The position numbers and the translations under genes are program-made. The notes under the pieces are model-generated. The model had not been told where the DNA came from. It was given only the letters and a program-made list of their open reading frames with translations, and did no database searches. Shown here piece by piece: positions 9,816-17,883 of a DNA stretch of 64,000 bases (position 1 is the first letter of the stretch; each line of letters opens with the position of its first letter). This DNA is from Pelosinus fermentans DSM 17108 (lineage in GTDB: Bacteria > Bacillota > Negativicutes > DSM-13327), in NCBI RefSeq assembly GCF_000271485.2, contig NZ_AKVN02000001.1, positions 4,117,501-4,181,500 of the forward strand, given 5' to 3'.

Positions 9816-12119
9816 CTATTTTTTTTCATCGCAAGCTCCCATGATCTCACAGAACTTTTCAATAAGCACAGGATCAAATTGTGTTCCTGCACAGCGTTTT
9901 AGCTCCTCAATTGCTTTGTCATGAGGCATAGCTTTGCGATAGGGACGATCATTTGTCATCGCATCATAAGCATCGGCAATTGCAAGTATACGGCACTCAA
10001 TGGGAATATCTTCACCTGCAATACCTAATGGATAGCCAGTGCCATCCCACCATTCCTGATGCTTTAAAATCCAATCGGCAATCGAAGTAAGATCCGGTGC
10101 GGATAAGGCAATACGCTGGCCGATTTCACAATGCCTTCGCATTTCCATCGCTTCCTCAGGAGTGAGCGGCTCTTCCTTCATTAAAATTTTCTCTGATATA
10201 CCTACTTTCCCAATGTCATGAAATTGTGCTAAAAGACGCATATCACTTATTTTTCTTTCCGATAGACCAATTGCCCTGGCAAGGCTTGATACCATATCCT
10301 GGAGGCGATCTCCGTGACCATCGGTAATAAAGTCCCGAGCTGCCAGCAGATTGACAACTTTTTGTACAATTGCACTCCGTGCTTTTTGTCCGCGGTGCAG
10401 CTTTTCCCGATACATATTATTATCCGCTTCTTTAAATAACTCTCTCATTGTCATAGAAGGTCCGCTGCTGATAGCAAATCCGATGGATAAACTAACAGGT
10501 ACATCCTTATTTGATTCATTATTGATTCGGATTCCATTTTTTAATCGCTGGCAAGCTTCTTCCATGTGCTCTCTTGTAATATTCTCCATAATTACAACAA
10601 ATTCATCACCACCGACTCTTGATACCACATCACCATCACGAAAGCTATTCTTAAAAATATTGGCAGCATTAATGAGCATTTGGTCGCCGCTTTCATGACC
10701 TAATGTATCATTTACTAATTTTAAGCCATCCAAATCACATACCATTAAGCCGACTGCCCCGCTGCGGCGCATATCTAAGCGTCGTATTTCCTCTTCAAAA
10801 TAGGATCTGGCATATAGCCCTGTAAGTGAATCATGGAAGGTCACATAGCGCAATCGTTCTTCTGTTTTCTTGCGCTCTGATATGTCATGCGCAATAATAA
10901 AGAAAAATTGTTTTGTTCGTAAGCCAATGAGAGTCATGCGAACTTCCACATCTCGAATTTCCCCATTGGCTAGTCGATGCTTAAACTCCCACTGTCCGCT
11001 TTTTTCCTGAAATGCTTTTGTAAGCACCTCTCGGATTTCAGTTGTGGAAAGAAGATTTAGATGAGTGATCTTCATTTGCTTAAAGGTTTCCAGTGAGTAG
11101 CCATAGAATTTTTGAGCAGCTTCATTGGCATTTAGAATGTCGCAGGTCTCTGGGTCCACAAGATACATGATAACCTCTTGTTTGGTAAACATTTGCCGAA
11201 ACTGCTCTTCGCTTTCTATTAAACTTTCTTCACTGCAATGCAGGGATGTTTGAACTTCTCGAGAATAAATTAAAAACCATACTAAAGCAGCGGAGCAAAT
11301 TGCCAGGAAACCCCCAATTAGCCAAATCCAGATAAAGGCTGGGCTATATCGTTCCCAGCCTTGAGTCGGTACAGCAGCTAACTGCCAAAGTCCATTAGCA
11401 ACTTTTACATTTACAATCACTGGATTTTCTAAGAAGATTCCTTCCTCACCCCAAAATACTCCGCCATCTTTACCAAGTCCATCACGACCGCGTACCGCAA
11501 ACTTCAGCATAGACGACTGATCATATAGTCCGGCTTCTGCAAACAACCGCTCTTGAGACAAGGCCAAGCTAACCTGCCCCCAATAAACCGCTTCGGTTTT
11601 ACCTTGGGGAGTCCAATAAATGGGCGTACGACTAACAAGTCCTACTCCACCTTCAATCAGCTGAATGGGACCTGCAATGATCATACTTCTACTCTCTATC
11701 ACCTGCTGCAACGCTCTATTTTGATCTGACAGTAAAGACAAATCAATTCCTATCATCTTTTCGTTACCTTCCAAAGGATAGATATGAGTAATTTTATTGT
11801 TCTGAATTAAGGTAAAATTATTTATTCCAGAAAGTTGAGGCATAAATTCCGCACCAAACCGATTCACCTCTTCTTGGGTAATCTTGTGCTGAGGATCCAT
11901 CTCAAGGTGAGTCAATATAAAAGCAATGAGTCCCTTTTCAAGAAACAGCCTTGCATGCAATCCACCTTCTAATCTAGCCTGGCTAGCTCTCAACTGACCT
12001 AACACTTCTGCCCGGACCTTTTCTTGATATTGCTGTTGTTCACTCTTTGTAAAAACATACACGCCAAAAAGAATGGTAGCCATAGTTAGGAAAGCTAAAA
12101 AAGAAGCTTTTAGTTTCAT
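9816..12119 (-). CDS. CHASE-like/PAS/GGDEF/HD-GYP cyclic-di-GMP signalling protein
   Basis: This is a membrane sensor with both cyclic-di-GMP synthesis and hydrolysis domains. Order, by residue: TM about 5-25, extracytoplasmic CHASE-like domain about 30-260, TM about 266-290, PAS about 305-420, diguanylate cyclase about 425-580 with an intact GGDEF (near 504), and an HD-GYP phosphodiesterase domain from about 590 with FHDIGK near 633 and DGTGYP near 693. Both catalytic signatures look complete, so the net activity cannot be read from sequence. A GTG four codons upstream is possible, but the ATG at 12119 is well spaced from GGAGG. It appears monocistronic, with a promoter about 300 bases upstream. 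Confidence 0.92.
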   Translation of the reverse strand: MKLKASFLAFLTMATILFGVYVFTKSEQQQYQEKVRAEVLGQLRASQARLEGGLHARLFLEKGLIAFILTHLEMDPQHKITQEEVNRFGAEFMPQLSGINNFTLIQNNKITHIYPLEGNEKMIGIDLSLLSDQNRALQQVIESRSMIIAGPIQLIEGGVGLVSRTPIYWTPQGKTEAVYWGQVSLALSQERLFAEAGLYDQSSMLKFAVRGRDGLGKDGGVFWGEEGIFLENPVIVNVKVANGLWQLAAVPTQGWERYSPAFIWIWLIGGFLAICSAALVWFLIYSREVQTSLHCSEESLIESEEQFRQMFTKQEVIMYLVDPETCDILNANEAAQKFYGYSLETFKQMKITHLNLLSTTEIREVLTKAFQEKSGQWEFKHRLANGEIRDVEVRMTLIGLRTKQFFFIIAHDISERKKTEERLRYVTFHDSLTGLYARSYFEEEIRRLDMRRSGAVGLMVCDLDGLKLVNDTLGHESGDQMLINAANIFKNSFRDGDVVSRVGGDEFVVIMENITREHMEEACQRLKNGIRINNESNKDVPVSLSIGFAISSGPSMTMRELFKEADNNMYREKLHRGQKARSAIVQKVVNLLAARDFITDGHGDRLQDMVSSLARAIGLSERKISDMRLLAQFHDIGKVGISEKILMKEEPLTPEEAMEMRRHCEIGQRIALSAPDLTSIADWILKHQEWWDGTGYPLGIAGEDIPIECRILAIADAYDAMTNDRPYRKAMPHDKAIEELKRCAGTQFDPVLIEKFCEIMGACDEKK

Positions 12120-12309
12120 CTTCGCCTCCACAACAATTTATAGTCTCTGCTGTCATTTAAATCGAAAGAATAAGGTCACGACATTTAGTAAAATATTGAT
12201 AGAATGAATAACTGTCACATATATGCTCTATTTTCGACAATTTTCCCTAAAACCCTGCGTTTTTTCAAGCAAAAAAATAGTATGCCATTGGTTTTATTCT
12301 CATGAAAAT

Positions 12310-12344
12310 GAAGGAACCACTCTACATGAAGAGTAGTTCCTAAA
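12310..12344. repeat. Inverted repeat in the long gap upstream of the c-di-GMP gene
   Basis: Arms AGGAACCACTCT and AGAGTAGTTCCT pair with one wobble position. There is no T run on either side, so it is more likely a leader hairpin than a terminator. The remaining 12120-12469 gap holds a promoter (12422-12451) and no convincing gene. Confidence 0.45.
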
Positions 12345-12421
12345 TTGAAATTTATCATATGTGTGTCATACAATAAACTAAAGAATCCTTGCTTCATACT
12401 TTATATCAACTACTAGCCATT

Positions 12422-12451
12422 ATTATACAATATCTTCCTAGGCAATGACAA
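12422..12451 (-). promoter_or_regulatory. Candidate sigma-A promoter, c-di-GMP gene
   Basis: Minus-strand TTGTCA (12446-12451) and TATAAT (12422-12427) are 18 bases apart. It lies about 300 bases before the c-di-GMP gene and just after the ybaK-like gene, and would give a long leader that includes the inverted repeat at 12310-12344. Confidence 0.5.
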
Positions 12452-12469
12452 ATAAGTGCATAAATCGAT

Positions 12470-12928
12470 TTAACAACAAACGTCGATAATTTTGGCTCCT
12501 GTAATCTCACATAAACGATCTGGACTTACAGGCAGGGCAGAATTAGCAGTCCCTGCAGCTGCATACACCGTATCAAAATCCCATAAACTTTGATCGAGAT
12601 ACAAGGAAATATCGCTTATTAACCCGATGGGTGATACACCACCTGGTAAAAAACCAGTAGCATCTTCCACCGTCTTCGCATCTGCAAAACGAATCTTTTT
12701 AACCTCTAATTCTTTGGCTAACTTTTTTGTATTGATCTTCTTATCTCCGCAGGTTACTACTAATACAGGTTGTCCATCTGCAAGAAATACCAAGGTTTTA
12801 GCAATTTGTGCTGGCGCAACTCCTAATGCCTGAGCAGCTAAATCCGCTGTATGCGTACTTGTATCAAATAAAACTATTTTTAAGTCAGGATAGTGACTTA
12901 CGAATTCTTTAACACGTTCTAATGGCAT
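12470..12928 (-). CDS. YbaK/EbsC family aminoacyl-tRNA editing protein
   Basis: This is a small stand-alone relative of the editing domain of prolyl-tRNA synthetase. Family members hydrolyse mischarged tRNA (for example Cys- or Ala-tRNA-Pro). At 152 aa it has the normal length. The conserved core AQIAKTLVF (residues about 41-49), the basic motif KKINTKKLAK and the GGVSPIG loop near residue 97 support the family. The exact substrate is not predictable from what I can see. It stands alone between two unrelated genes. Confidence 0.85.
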   Translation of the reverse strand: MPLERVKEFVSHYPDLKIVLFDTSTHTADLAAQALGVAPAQIAKTLVFLADGQPVLVVTCGDKKINTKKLAKELEVKKIRFADAKTVEDATGFLPGGVSPIGLISDISLYLDQSLWDFDTVYAAAGTANSALPVSPDRLCEITGAKIIDVCC

Positions 12929-13050
12929 CGCTTCTTCTCTCCTTTTATAAGCAGCAACATGAGCAGGCGTCTAAATCATTTTTTAATGATTATAAAAAAA
13001 GTTAAATTCCTGCTTTATATTGTATCATATACTTTTATTTTCATTATAGC

Positions 13051-13085
13051 AAATACTCTATAATCTAAAAGATTATAGAGTATTT
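13051..13085 (-). terminator. Terminator after the MEMO-like gene
   Basis: Perfect 16-bp arms start at 13051 and end at 13085 (AAATACTCTATAATCT and its complement) around a 3-base AAA loop. It lies 32 bases beyond the stop of the gene at 13117. It is AT-rich and lacks a long T run, but is the only strong hairpin there. Confidence 0.6.
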
Positions 13086-13116
13086 GACCGCCATTTCCAT
13101 ATTTTCTTTTCTATTC

Positions 13117-13974
13117 TCAATGTTTTGCACCGGGTGTCTCTTTTGACTTGTGTTGAAGGGTGATTAAAGATACCCCATAGCCAATGCCAAGAGGTGCCTC
13201 ATAGGATAGGGTTTCTCCAGTAGCATTAAGACCACCCACCACTCCCATTAGAAAAAAGATCGACCGCATGCTGCATTCTTTTGCAGCGGCTACTACCTCT
13301 CGGTCCATTTGTAATAGTGCTTTTATATTTAGCTTTTCAACTGCCTCCATAACCTTGTGATCAAACTCACGCCCCTTAGCATGATCACTTAATGCATTAT
13401 CGGCTGGTACGCAATGAGACAAGTTGCCAGAGGCAATGACTGCAACCCGTTTATCGACAGAACCAATCGCAGCTTGCACAGCTTTGCCAAAGGTATACAC
13501 TTCTTCATAGGATAACATCCCCACTGAAATATGTACTAATTGCCCTTTAAACCCGGCTTTCGTCAAGTAGTAGAGAGGTACGAGTGCTCCATGATCTAAT
13601 TCTAAACGGATTCCATGATTCTTGGCTTCATCATCTGTCAATTCGACGATATTCACACCTAAGCGATCGGCTTTTTTTAGTATATGCCGCACAAGTAATC
13701 CATCTGTTTCAAACCCAAGAACAACATCAGGAGCACCAAAAGCGGCAAAGCTCCCTTTAAGCCTGGGATGGACACTGATACTTACCGCATCTTCAAACGC
13801 AGGGCCATGGGGTGTAATTAAAATAACCGTTTGAGGATTGCATTCCTTAATCTTTTTTGCGGCTTCCGCAGCAGCAGCAACTGTATTTTTTATTTTATCC
13901 AGCTCACCATTCCCCACTTCAGGAATCATACTAGAAGGATGAGGCATAAGAGCACAAATTTCTAAATTTTTCAT
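13117..13974 (-). CDS. MEMO1 / class III extradiol dioxygenase-like protein (AmmeMemoRadiSam protein B type)
   Basis: The 285 residues form one LigB/MEMO-like domain. Conserved histidines appear in MPHPS (about residue 12), TPHGP (about 54), LDHGALVPLYYL (about 127) and SGNLSH (about 187), as in MEMO and the extradiol dioxygenase fold. Relatives in Firmicutes are often fused to, or next to, an AMMECR1 domain and a radical SAM gene. Here neither is adjacent and the product ends after the MEMO part. The reaction is unknown. AAGGAG precedes ATG 13974. Confidence 0.8.
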   Translation of the reverse strand: MKNLEICALMPHPSSMIPEVGNGELDKIKNTVAAAAEAAKKIKECNPQTVILITPHGPAFEDAVSISVHPRLKGSFAAFGAPDVVLGFETDGLLVRHILKKADRLGVNIVELTDDEAKNHGIRLELDHGALVPLYYLTKAGFKGQLVHISVGMLSYEEVYTFGKAVQAAIGSVDKRVAVIASGNLSHCVPADNALSDHAKGREFDHKVMEAVEKLNIKALLQMDREVVAAAKECSMRSIFFLMGVVGGLNATGETLSYEAPLGIGYGVSLITLQHKSKETPGAKH

Positions 13975-14107
13975 ATAAACGGCTCCTTTTTCGTCTTTAG
14001 AAAATACTAATCATCGCGTGAATCTTCCATGCATTTTAACTATCACGTCCAAAGGATACGTGCAGCCGCAACACTGCTAAAATGGATCTCCCCTGCATTA
14101 CTCTTCT

Positions 14108-14824
14108 TTATCTTGCCGCATTTTTATAGAAATGATACGCCAATGCCTTTGCAATATTCTCCACCATCTTCTGTTGGTAATGATCATCTGCTAATAAAGA
14201 TGCTTCTTCCTTATTGGTTAAATATCCTGCTTCAACTAACACACCCGGTATATTGATTTCATTCAATAATAAAATGTGCAAATCCTCTTTTACCTGACGT
14301 TTATTTCCTGGGGGAAACTCTTTTAATACATGCTGCAGCCGTGTTGCCAATGCCTTATTCATCTCAAATTTAGGATTATAAAATACTTGTGCACCTGATA
14401 AACTAGCTCCTCGATACGCATTGCAATGAATGCTTACATACAGCTCTGCACCTGAATGATTAATGATCTTAGCACGTTCTAATAAATCATTGCGTTTACC
14501 GCCCTTGCCTTTCGTATAATAATCCACATCGGCTTCTCTTGTGAGTATAACCTTTGCTCCATATTGCTGCAGAAGACTCGCTAATTTCGTCGAAATGGTT
14601 AAGGTAATCTCTTTCTCGTCTACATTATTCGCATTTGCCCCACTATCAATGCCACCGTGCCCAGGATCAATCGCAATCGTATGCCCAGCCAATACTGACA
14701 TGTCCACATTTTCAAAATCATCACCTATTATATACTGCATTGCTAAAAAATGAAGTACAACCATAGTAACACTTAGCATGATGACTCTCTTCACACTGGC
14801 TTTTCGAACCAAAATGAGTCTCAT
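14108..14824 (-). CDS. cwlD: N-acetylmuramoyl-L-alanine amidase, CwlD-like
   Basis: This zinc amidase cleaves the amide bond between muramic acid and the stem peptide. CwlD family members make muramic lactam in spore cortex. An N-terminal TM/signal anchor (about residues 12-34) leads into an Amidase_3 domain with the Zn ligands in DPGHGG, the conserved glutamate region DEKEITL, SIHCNA and the catalytic-site VEAGYLTN. The open frame reaches 14836 through TTG and GTG codons; ATG 14824 is chosen, but GTG 14830 is better spaced from GGGAG. It indicates a sporulating organism. Confidence 0.85.
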   Translation of the reverse strand: MRLILVRKASVKRVIMLSVTMVVLHFLAMQYIIGDDFENVDMSVLAGHTIAIDPGHGGIDSGANANNVDEKEITLTISTKLASLLQQYGAKVILTREADVDYYTKGKGGKRNDLLERAKIINHSGAELYVSIHCNAYRGASLSGAQVFYNPKFEMNKALATRLQHVLKEFPPGNKRQVKEDLHILLLNEINIPGVLVEAGYLTNKEEASLLADDHYQQKMVENIAKALAYHFYKNAAR

Positions 14825-14893
14825 ATACACGAACAACTCCCTGCTTTCAAAAACTCCTTTACCCCATGACTAGGCCGCTCTAATTGCGACTAA

Positions 14894-14927
14894 GATTGGT
14901 AATGAAGCATTAACTCCATTACCAGTC
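14894..14927. repeat. Inverted repeat upstream of cwlD
   Basis: GATTGGTAATG (14894-14904) pairs with CATTACCAGTC (14917-14927) with one wobble. It would form in the cwlD leader. Its function is unknown. Confidence 0.4.
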
Positions 14928-14963
14928 AAATCTTCTTTATATCCTTATGCTTCCCTTTTTAGA

Positions 14964-14991
14964 ATTATACAAGGAAAGCACATATAGCCAA
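14964..14991 (-). promoter_or_regulatory. Candidate cwlD promoter
   Basis: Minus-strand TTGGCT (14986-14991) and TATAAT (14964-14969) are 16 bases apart. It would transcribe the inverted repeat and then cwlD. The -35 is a weak match. Confidence 0.4.
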
Positions 14992-15042
14992 ACACCATAT
15001 AGTGAGGTAAAATAACACTAATGAATCATAAGGAGGCTACCA

Positions 15043-15807
15043 ATGAGGTTTCGTAGATTGCTATTACTCTCGATACTATTATTTGCTCTATCCTTTGGAT
15101 GGGCTGGCGGCACCGATTACATAAAAGGACTTCTTCCTGCGATCCCCTCATCCCAAAGAATCACTACTCATTTAGCAAGTTCGTGGGAGCGCACCTATCG
15201 CATGATTGCTCTGAAAAGTGCTGTCAATGAAAAACTCAATAAGACAAATTATATCACCATACAATATATTCCTCTGGCTATGCAGCAAAGTATTATTGCA
15301 GTAGAAGACAACCGATTTTACCGCCATTACGGATTTGATATTGAAGGTATCCTAAGAGCCATGCTAGTCAACATGCAAGCAGGCGGCTTTTCTGAAGGCG
15401 GGAGTACGATCACACAGCAGCTGATTAAAAACTTATTTCTTACCCAAGAAAAAACCTATGGCCGCAAGGCCGAAGAATTTCTTCTCGCCATGAATATGGA
15501 ACTGCGGTATTCAAAGGAAGAAATCTTAGAAATGTATTTGAATACGATTTACTTTGGATCTGGTGCTTATGGCATAGGAGATGCAGCAAAGATATACTTT
15601 GACAAGGCTCCTGTTAATCTTACGTTAGCAGAATGTTCTCTACTCGCAGGTCTCCCCAACGCTCCTTCCCTTAATTCTCCATATGTAGATTTTAATGCAG
15701 CAAAACAAAGACAAGCCATTGTGCTGTCTGCCATGGCTCGCCAAGGATATATCGGCTCCCAAACAGCAGAGGAAACAAGACTTACCCCAATTAAACTGGC
15801 GAAGTAA
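15043..15807 (+). CDS. Monofunctional peptidoglycan glycosyltransferase (GT51)
   Basis: This enzyme polymerises lipid II into glycan strands at the outer face of the membrane. A single N-terminal TM (about residues 5-22) is followed by a GT51 domain. The catalytic glutamate is in VEDNRFYRHYG (about residue 88), with GGSTITQQLIKNLFL (about 120) and the second-glutamate motif KEEILEMYLNTIYFG (about 158). It ends at 254 aa with no transpeptidase domain, so it is MtgA-like rather than a class A PBP. AAGGAGG lies just before ATG. It is divergent from cwlD and one of the few plus-strand genes. Confidence 0.92.
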   Translation: MRFRRLLLLSILLFALSFGWAGGTDYIKGLLPAIPSSQRITTHLASSWERTYRMIALKSAVNEKLNKTNYITIQYIPLAMQQSIIAVEDNRFYRHYGFDIEGILRAMLVNMQAGGFSEGGSTITQQLIKNLFLTQEKTYGRKAEEFLLAMNMELRYSKEEILEMYLNTIYFGSGAYGIGDAAKIYFDKAPVNLTLAECSLLAGLPNAPSLNSPYVDFNAAKQRQAIVLSAMARQGYIGSQTAEETRLTPIKLAK

Positions 15808-15810
15808 CGT

Positions 15811-15836
15811 AAAAAAGAGGCCAATGGCCTCTTTTT
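15811..15836. terminator. Bidirectional terminator
   Basis: The hairpin is AAAAAGAGGCC-AAT-GGCCTCTTTTT. It serves the glycosyltransferase gene on the plus strand and the convergent gene at 15835 on the minus strand, whose stop overlaps the hairpin. Confidence 0.9.
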
Positions 15837-16491
15837 AATTAAAATAATTTTTGATAGGTTTCCAGTCTGGGTTGCCTGCATCCATTTTGTCATGTACTGT
15901 CGTGCGGGAAGCACGTTCAATAATAAATTCCCTAATATATGTATCTTCATCAATATTCTCAATATCTTTAATCAGACGACCTTCATCTTGGATGTTGAAG
16001 GCAATCAGCGTATAATATTTACCGCCTGACAATTCTCTAATGAGTATACCCATACCTACAGGGGACTCCCCTTCTTGGAAGTTTCGGCTTATTGAACTGT
16101 GAGTTGCAAAGAAATTCGCTTTTGGTGCTTTTGTTAAAGCATATACTTCGGGGAAGTATAATTTAAACTCTTTTATTGTAATTGGCATATCTGGGGTAAA
16201 CCGCTGGGCTGCCACTACTGCATCAGGCTTATTATTTGCATACATGACTTCCATCTGTACGCCTATTCCATGGCGACTAAAGGAATAACGATACGATGCA
16301 GCTTTTGCTTTTTTATAACCTTTCGCTTCCCAATCGGCTCTTGTCCACAACTGATTGTCAGAATCAATCACCAAGCGATAGTCTCCATATTGTTGCTGAA
16401 TCGACTCCCTGTTGTCATCCAAGCTAGCAAAGGCTACACTAGAAAGCATCAACAACATTGAAAAAACTAACATTACTATGATTTTTCTCAT
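15835..16491 (-). CDS. Secreted protein of unknown function
   Basis: I do not recognise this gene. The 218-residue product starts with a clear signal peptide (MRKIIVMLVFSMLLMLSSVAFA, cut probably after residue 22) followed by a soluble domain rich in aromatic and charged residues with no TM. There is one short basic motif, KGYKKAKAASYRYS, but no enzyme signature visible to me. AAGGGG precedes ATG. The stop falls inside the bidirectional terminator. Position next to two cell-wall genes might suggest an envelope role, but this is only context. Confidence 0.75.
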   Translation of the reverse strand: MRKIIVMLVFSMLLMLSSVAFASLDDNRESIQQQYGDYRLVIDSDNQLWTRADWEAKGYKKAKAASYRYSFSRHGIGVQMEVMYANNKPDAVVAAQRFTPDMPITIKEFKLYFPEVYALTKAPKANFFATHSSISRNFQEGESPVGMGILIRELSGGKYYTLIAFNIQDEGRLIKDIENIDEDTYIREFIIERASRTTVHDKMDAGNPDWKPIKNYFN

Positions 16492-16634
16492 AAACTAACC
16501 CCTTCCATTCTTATATCATTACTCTTTATTATTATACCTTACCTGTCATATTTCCTGCTACACAGAAGAAAAACACTCCTGCATCCCATTGTTACCAAAG
16601 ATTAATGAGTTATCACTAATAGGTCAAAAAGAAC

Positions 16635-16662
16635 CGCCTTACTTCATTTTAAAAGTAAGGCG
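16635..16662 (-). terminator. Terminator after the 32-codon membrane ORF
   Basis: CGCCTTACTT (16635-16644) pairs with AAGTAAGGCG (16653-16662). On the minus strand it is followed by GTTCTTTTTG. It lies 30 bases beyond the stop of the small ORF at 16692, which supports that ORF being a transcribed unit. Confidence 0.75.
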
Positions 16663-16691
16663 AATTTTACGAATAAGAGCGAATACTGTCT

Positions 16692-16790
16692 TTAAACGCG
16701 ATCCGAATGAGTTAGCCAATAGATACACAAAGCAGCAGCGACAATGATAATACATCCTACTTCAAGCGCATCAGGCACATCCAGCCACAT
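16692..16790 (-). CDS. Small membrane protein, 32 aa
   Basis: The product begins MWLDVPDALEVGC and continues with one hydrophobic segment (about residues 10-26, rich in Ile, Val, Ala) and ends LTHSDRV. Its ATG has an excellent ribosome site, GGAGGGG, 7 bases upstream, and a terminator follows. No function is recognisable. One-TM peptides of this size are often regulatory or stress proteins, but that is a guess. It is too short for most gene finders. Confidence 0.6.
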   Translation of the reverse strand: MWLDVPDALEVGCIIIVAAALCIYWLTHSDRV

Positions 16791-17045
16791 TATCTCCCCT
16801 CCGTCATTTTGAATACACTTTTTATATACATACTTTATTTATCATTTTTTTATAACATAATTTTCAAATATAAAAGTACCGCCTCACCCAAAAGATAAGA
16901 CGGAGGTTATATAAATTAAAGAGCCACCTTCGTTAAAAAGGCGATTTTTCACCGATCATTATGGAATATAACGAATCGGTACAAAATCAATCCTCCTGAA
17001 TATATTAGAAGTGTTAACACGGAAAGATTAGGAGGGGAAAAAACC

Positions 17046-17303
17046 ATGAATTGCAATATAGCCCCTAATGGCATTGCATTTGGAATTCCAAATCTTGAGG
17101 AATTAGAAAAAAAGGCTTGTAAAACGATTGAACTTCCTGCATTAGCTACAATTAATGGTAATGCGATTGCATTTTTCACAATGCTCGTGTTAAAAGAAAT
17201 CCTTAAACAACAGTCTGCTAATCCTATCAACAATTTGACTAATATCATTGCACTCTCCAATAGCATCGCTGGTTTAAACAGCAGTATAAAGATCATTCAA
17301 TAG
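17046..17303 (+). CDS. Hypothetical protein, 85 aa
   Basis: I do not recognise this gene. Its strong ribosome site AGGAGGGG before ATG 17046 and a terminator 50 bases after the stop favour a real gene. The product is mildly hydrophobic in its second half (repeated Asn, Ile, Ala), with a Cys at positions 3 and 25 and no TM that I would call. A 115-codon frame overlaps on the other strand but lacks a ribosome site and is rejected. Confidence 0.6.
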   Translation: MNCNIAPNGIAFGIPNLEELEKKACKTIELPALATINGNAIAFFTMLVLKEILKQQSANPINNLTNIIALSNSIAGLNSSIKIIQ

Positions 17304-17350
17304 AAAAGCAACGCACACGAAAATATTATTACTATCGTATCGCCTCAGAC

Positions 17351-17380
17351 AAACTCCCTCTGCAAAAGGGAGTTTTCCTT
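17351..17380 (+). terminator. Terminator after the 85-aa gene
   Basis: AAACTCCCT (17351-17359) pairs with AGGGAGTTT (17367-17375), followed by TCCTTTT on the plus strand. Confidence 0.8.
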
Positions 17381-17460
17381 TTACCGGAGGACACCCCTAA
17401 ATCTACCAACAGTGATCATGTTGAATGAAGAATAAAAACCGTTGAGATTCTTATCCTCTA

Positions 17461-17489
17461 AAAAACAAAAACGCCCTACAGGACGCTTA
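17461..17489 (-). terminator. Terminator after the start-less ORF
   Basis: On the minus strand GCGTCC-TGTA-GGGCGT (with G-U pairs) is followed by TTTTGTTTTTT. It lies 10 bases past the stop of the ORF at 17497. Confidence 0.65.
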
Positions 17490-17496
17490 GTTTACA

Positions 17497-17691
17497 CTAT
17501 AATTCTGGAAAATCATCAATCTTATCCATATCTTTTAAATGTTGTATTGCTTCAGCTCGTGTTGTTCCAATAATTTTACCTTGCTTTGTTTTTAAATTTA
17601 AGAAAAAGAATCCACTATCAGATACAATAATTGCTGCAGTTTTGTCTCTACTAAACATTGGGGTAGCAAGACCATTACGATCATGACTTAT
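17497..17691 (-). CDS. Hypothetical 64-codon ORF with no canonical start codon
   Basis: This frame reads a plausible small protein (contains NGLATPMFSRDKTAAIIVSD, then a hydrophobic FFFLNL patch, ending DKIDDFPEL). A perfect AAGGAGG (17700-17706) lies just upstream, but the in-frame codons after it are ATT, ATC and ATA (17697, 17694, 17691), not ATG, GTG or TTG. The nearest ATG (17684) is in another frame and stops after 28 codons. Spacing favours ATA (8 bases) or ATC (5 bases). Either it starts at a rare codon or its start has been lost by one base change. Coordinates assume ATA. Function unknown. Confidence 0.5.
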   Translation of the reverse strand: MSHDRNGLATPMFSRDKTAAIIVSDSGFFFLNLKTKQGKIIGTTRAEAIQHLKDMDKIDDFPEL

Positions 17692-17883
17692 GATAATTAC
17701 CTCCTTTATAATTTCTGATAATTCGGAATATACCTTCTATATTATTCAATAAAAGATGATAATATCCTTCAATATATATTTTTTTTTACAAATTAGTAAG
17801 TAATTTGTAAAGATACCAAACATTGTGACTGTAGATTTTTATTTTTGCAACTCATCAAAATGAGGCCACTCTGAAAAGGGTAT

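Noticed and set aside
12215-12397. 60-codon minus-strand frame upstream of the c-di-GMP gene
   Set aside because: Poor start context and it crosses an inverted repeat; more likely leader sequence.
12120-12469. Possible c-di-GMP riboswitch upstream of the GGDEF/HD-GYP gene
   Set aside because: I could not find the conserved GEMM core; only an inverted repeat and a promoter are visible.
16949-17296. 115-codon minus-strand frame opposite the 85-aa gene
   Set aside because: No ribosome site at its start; the plus-strand frame has a strong site and a terminator.
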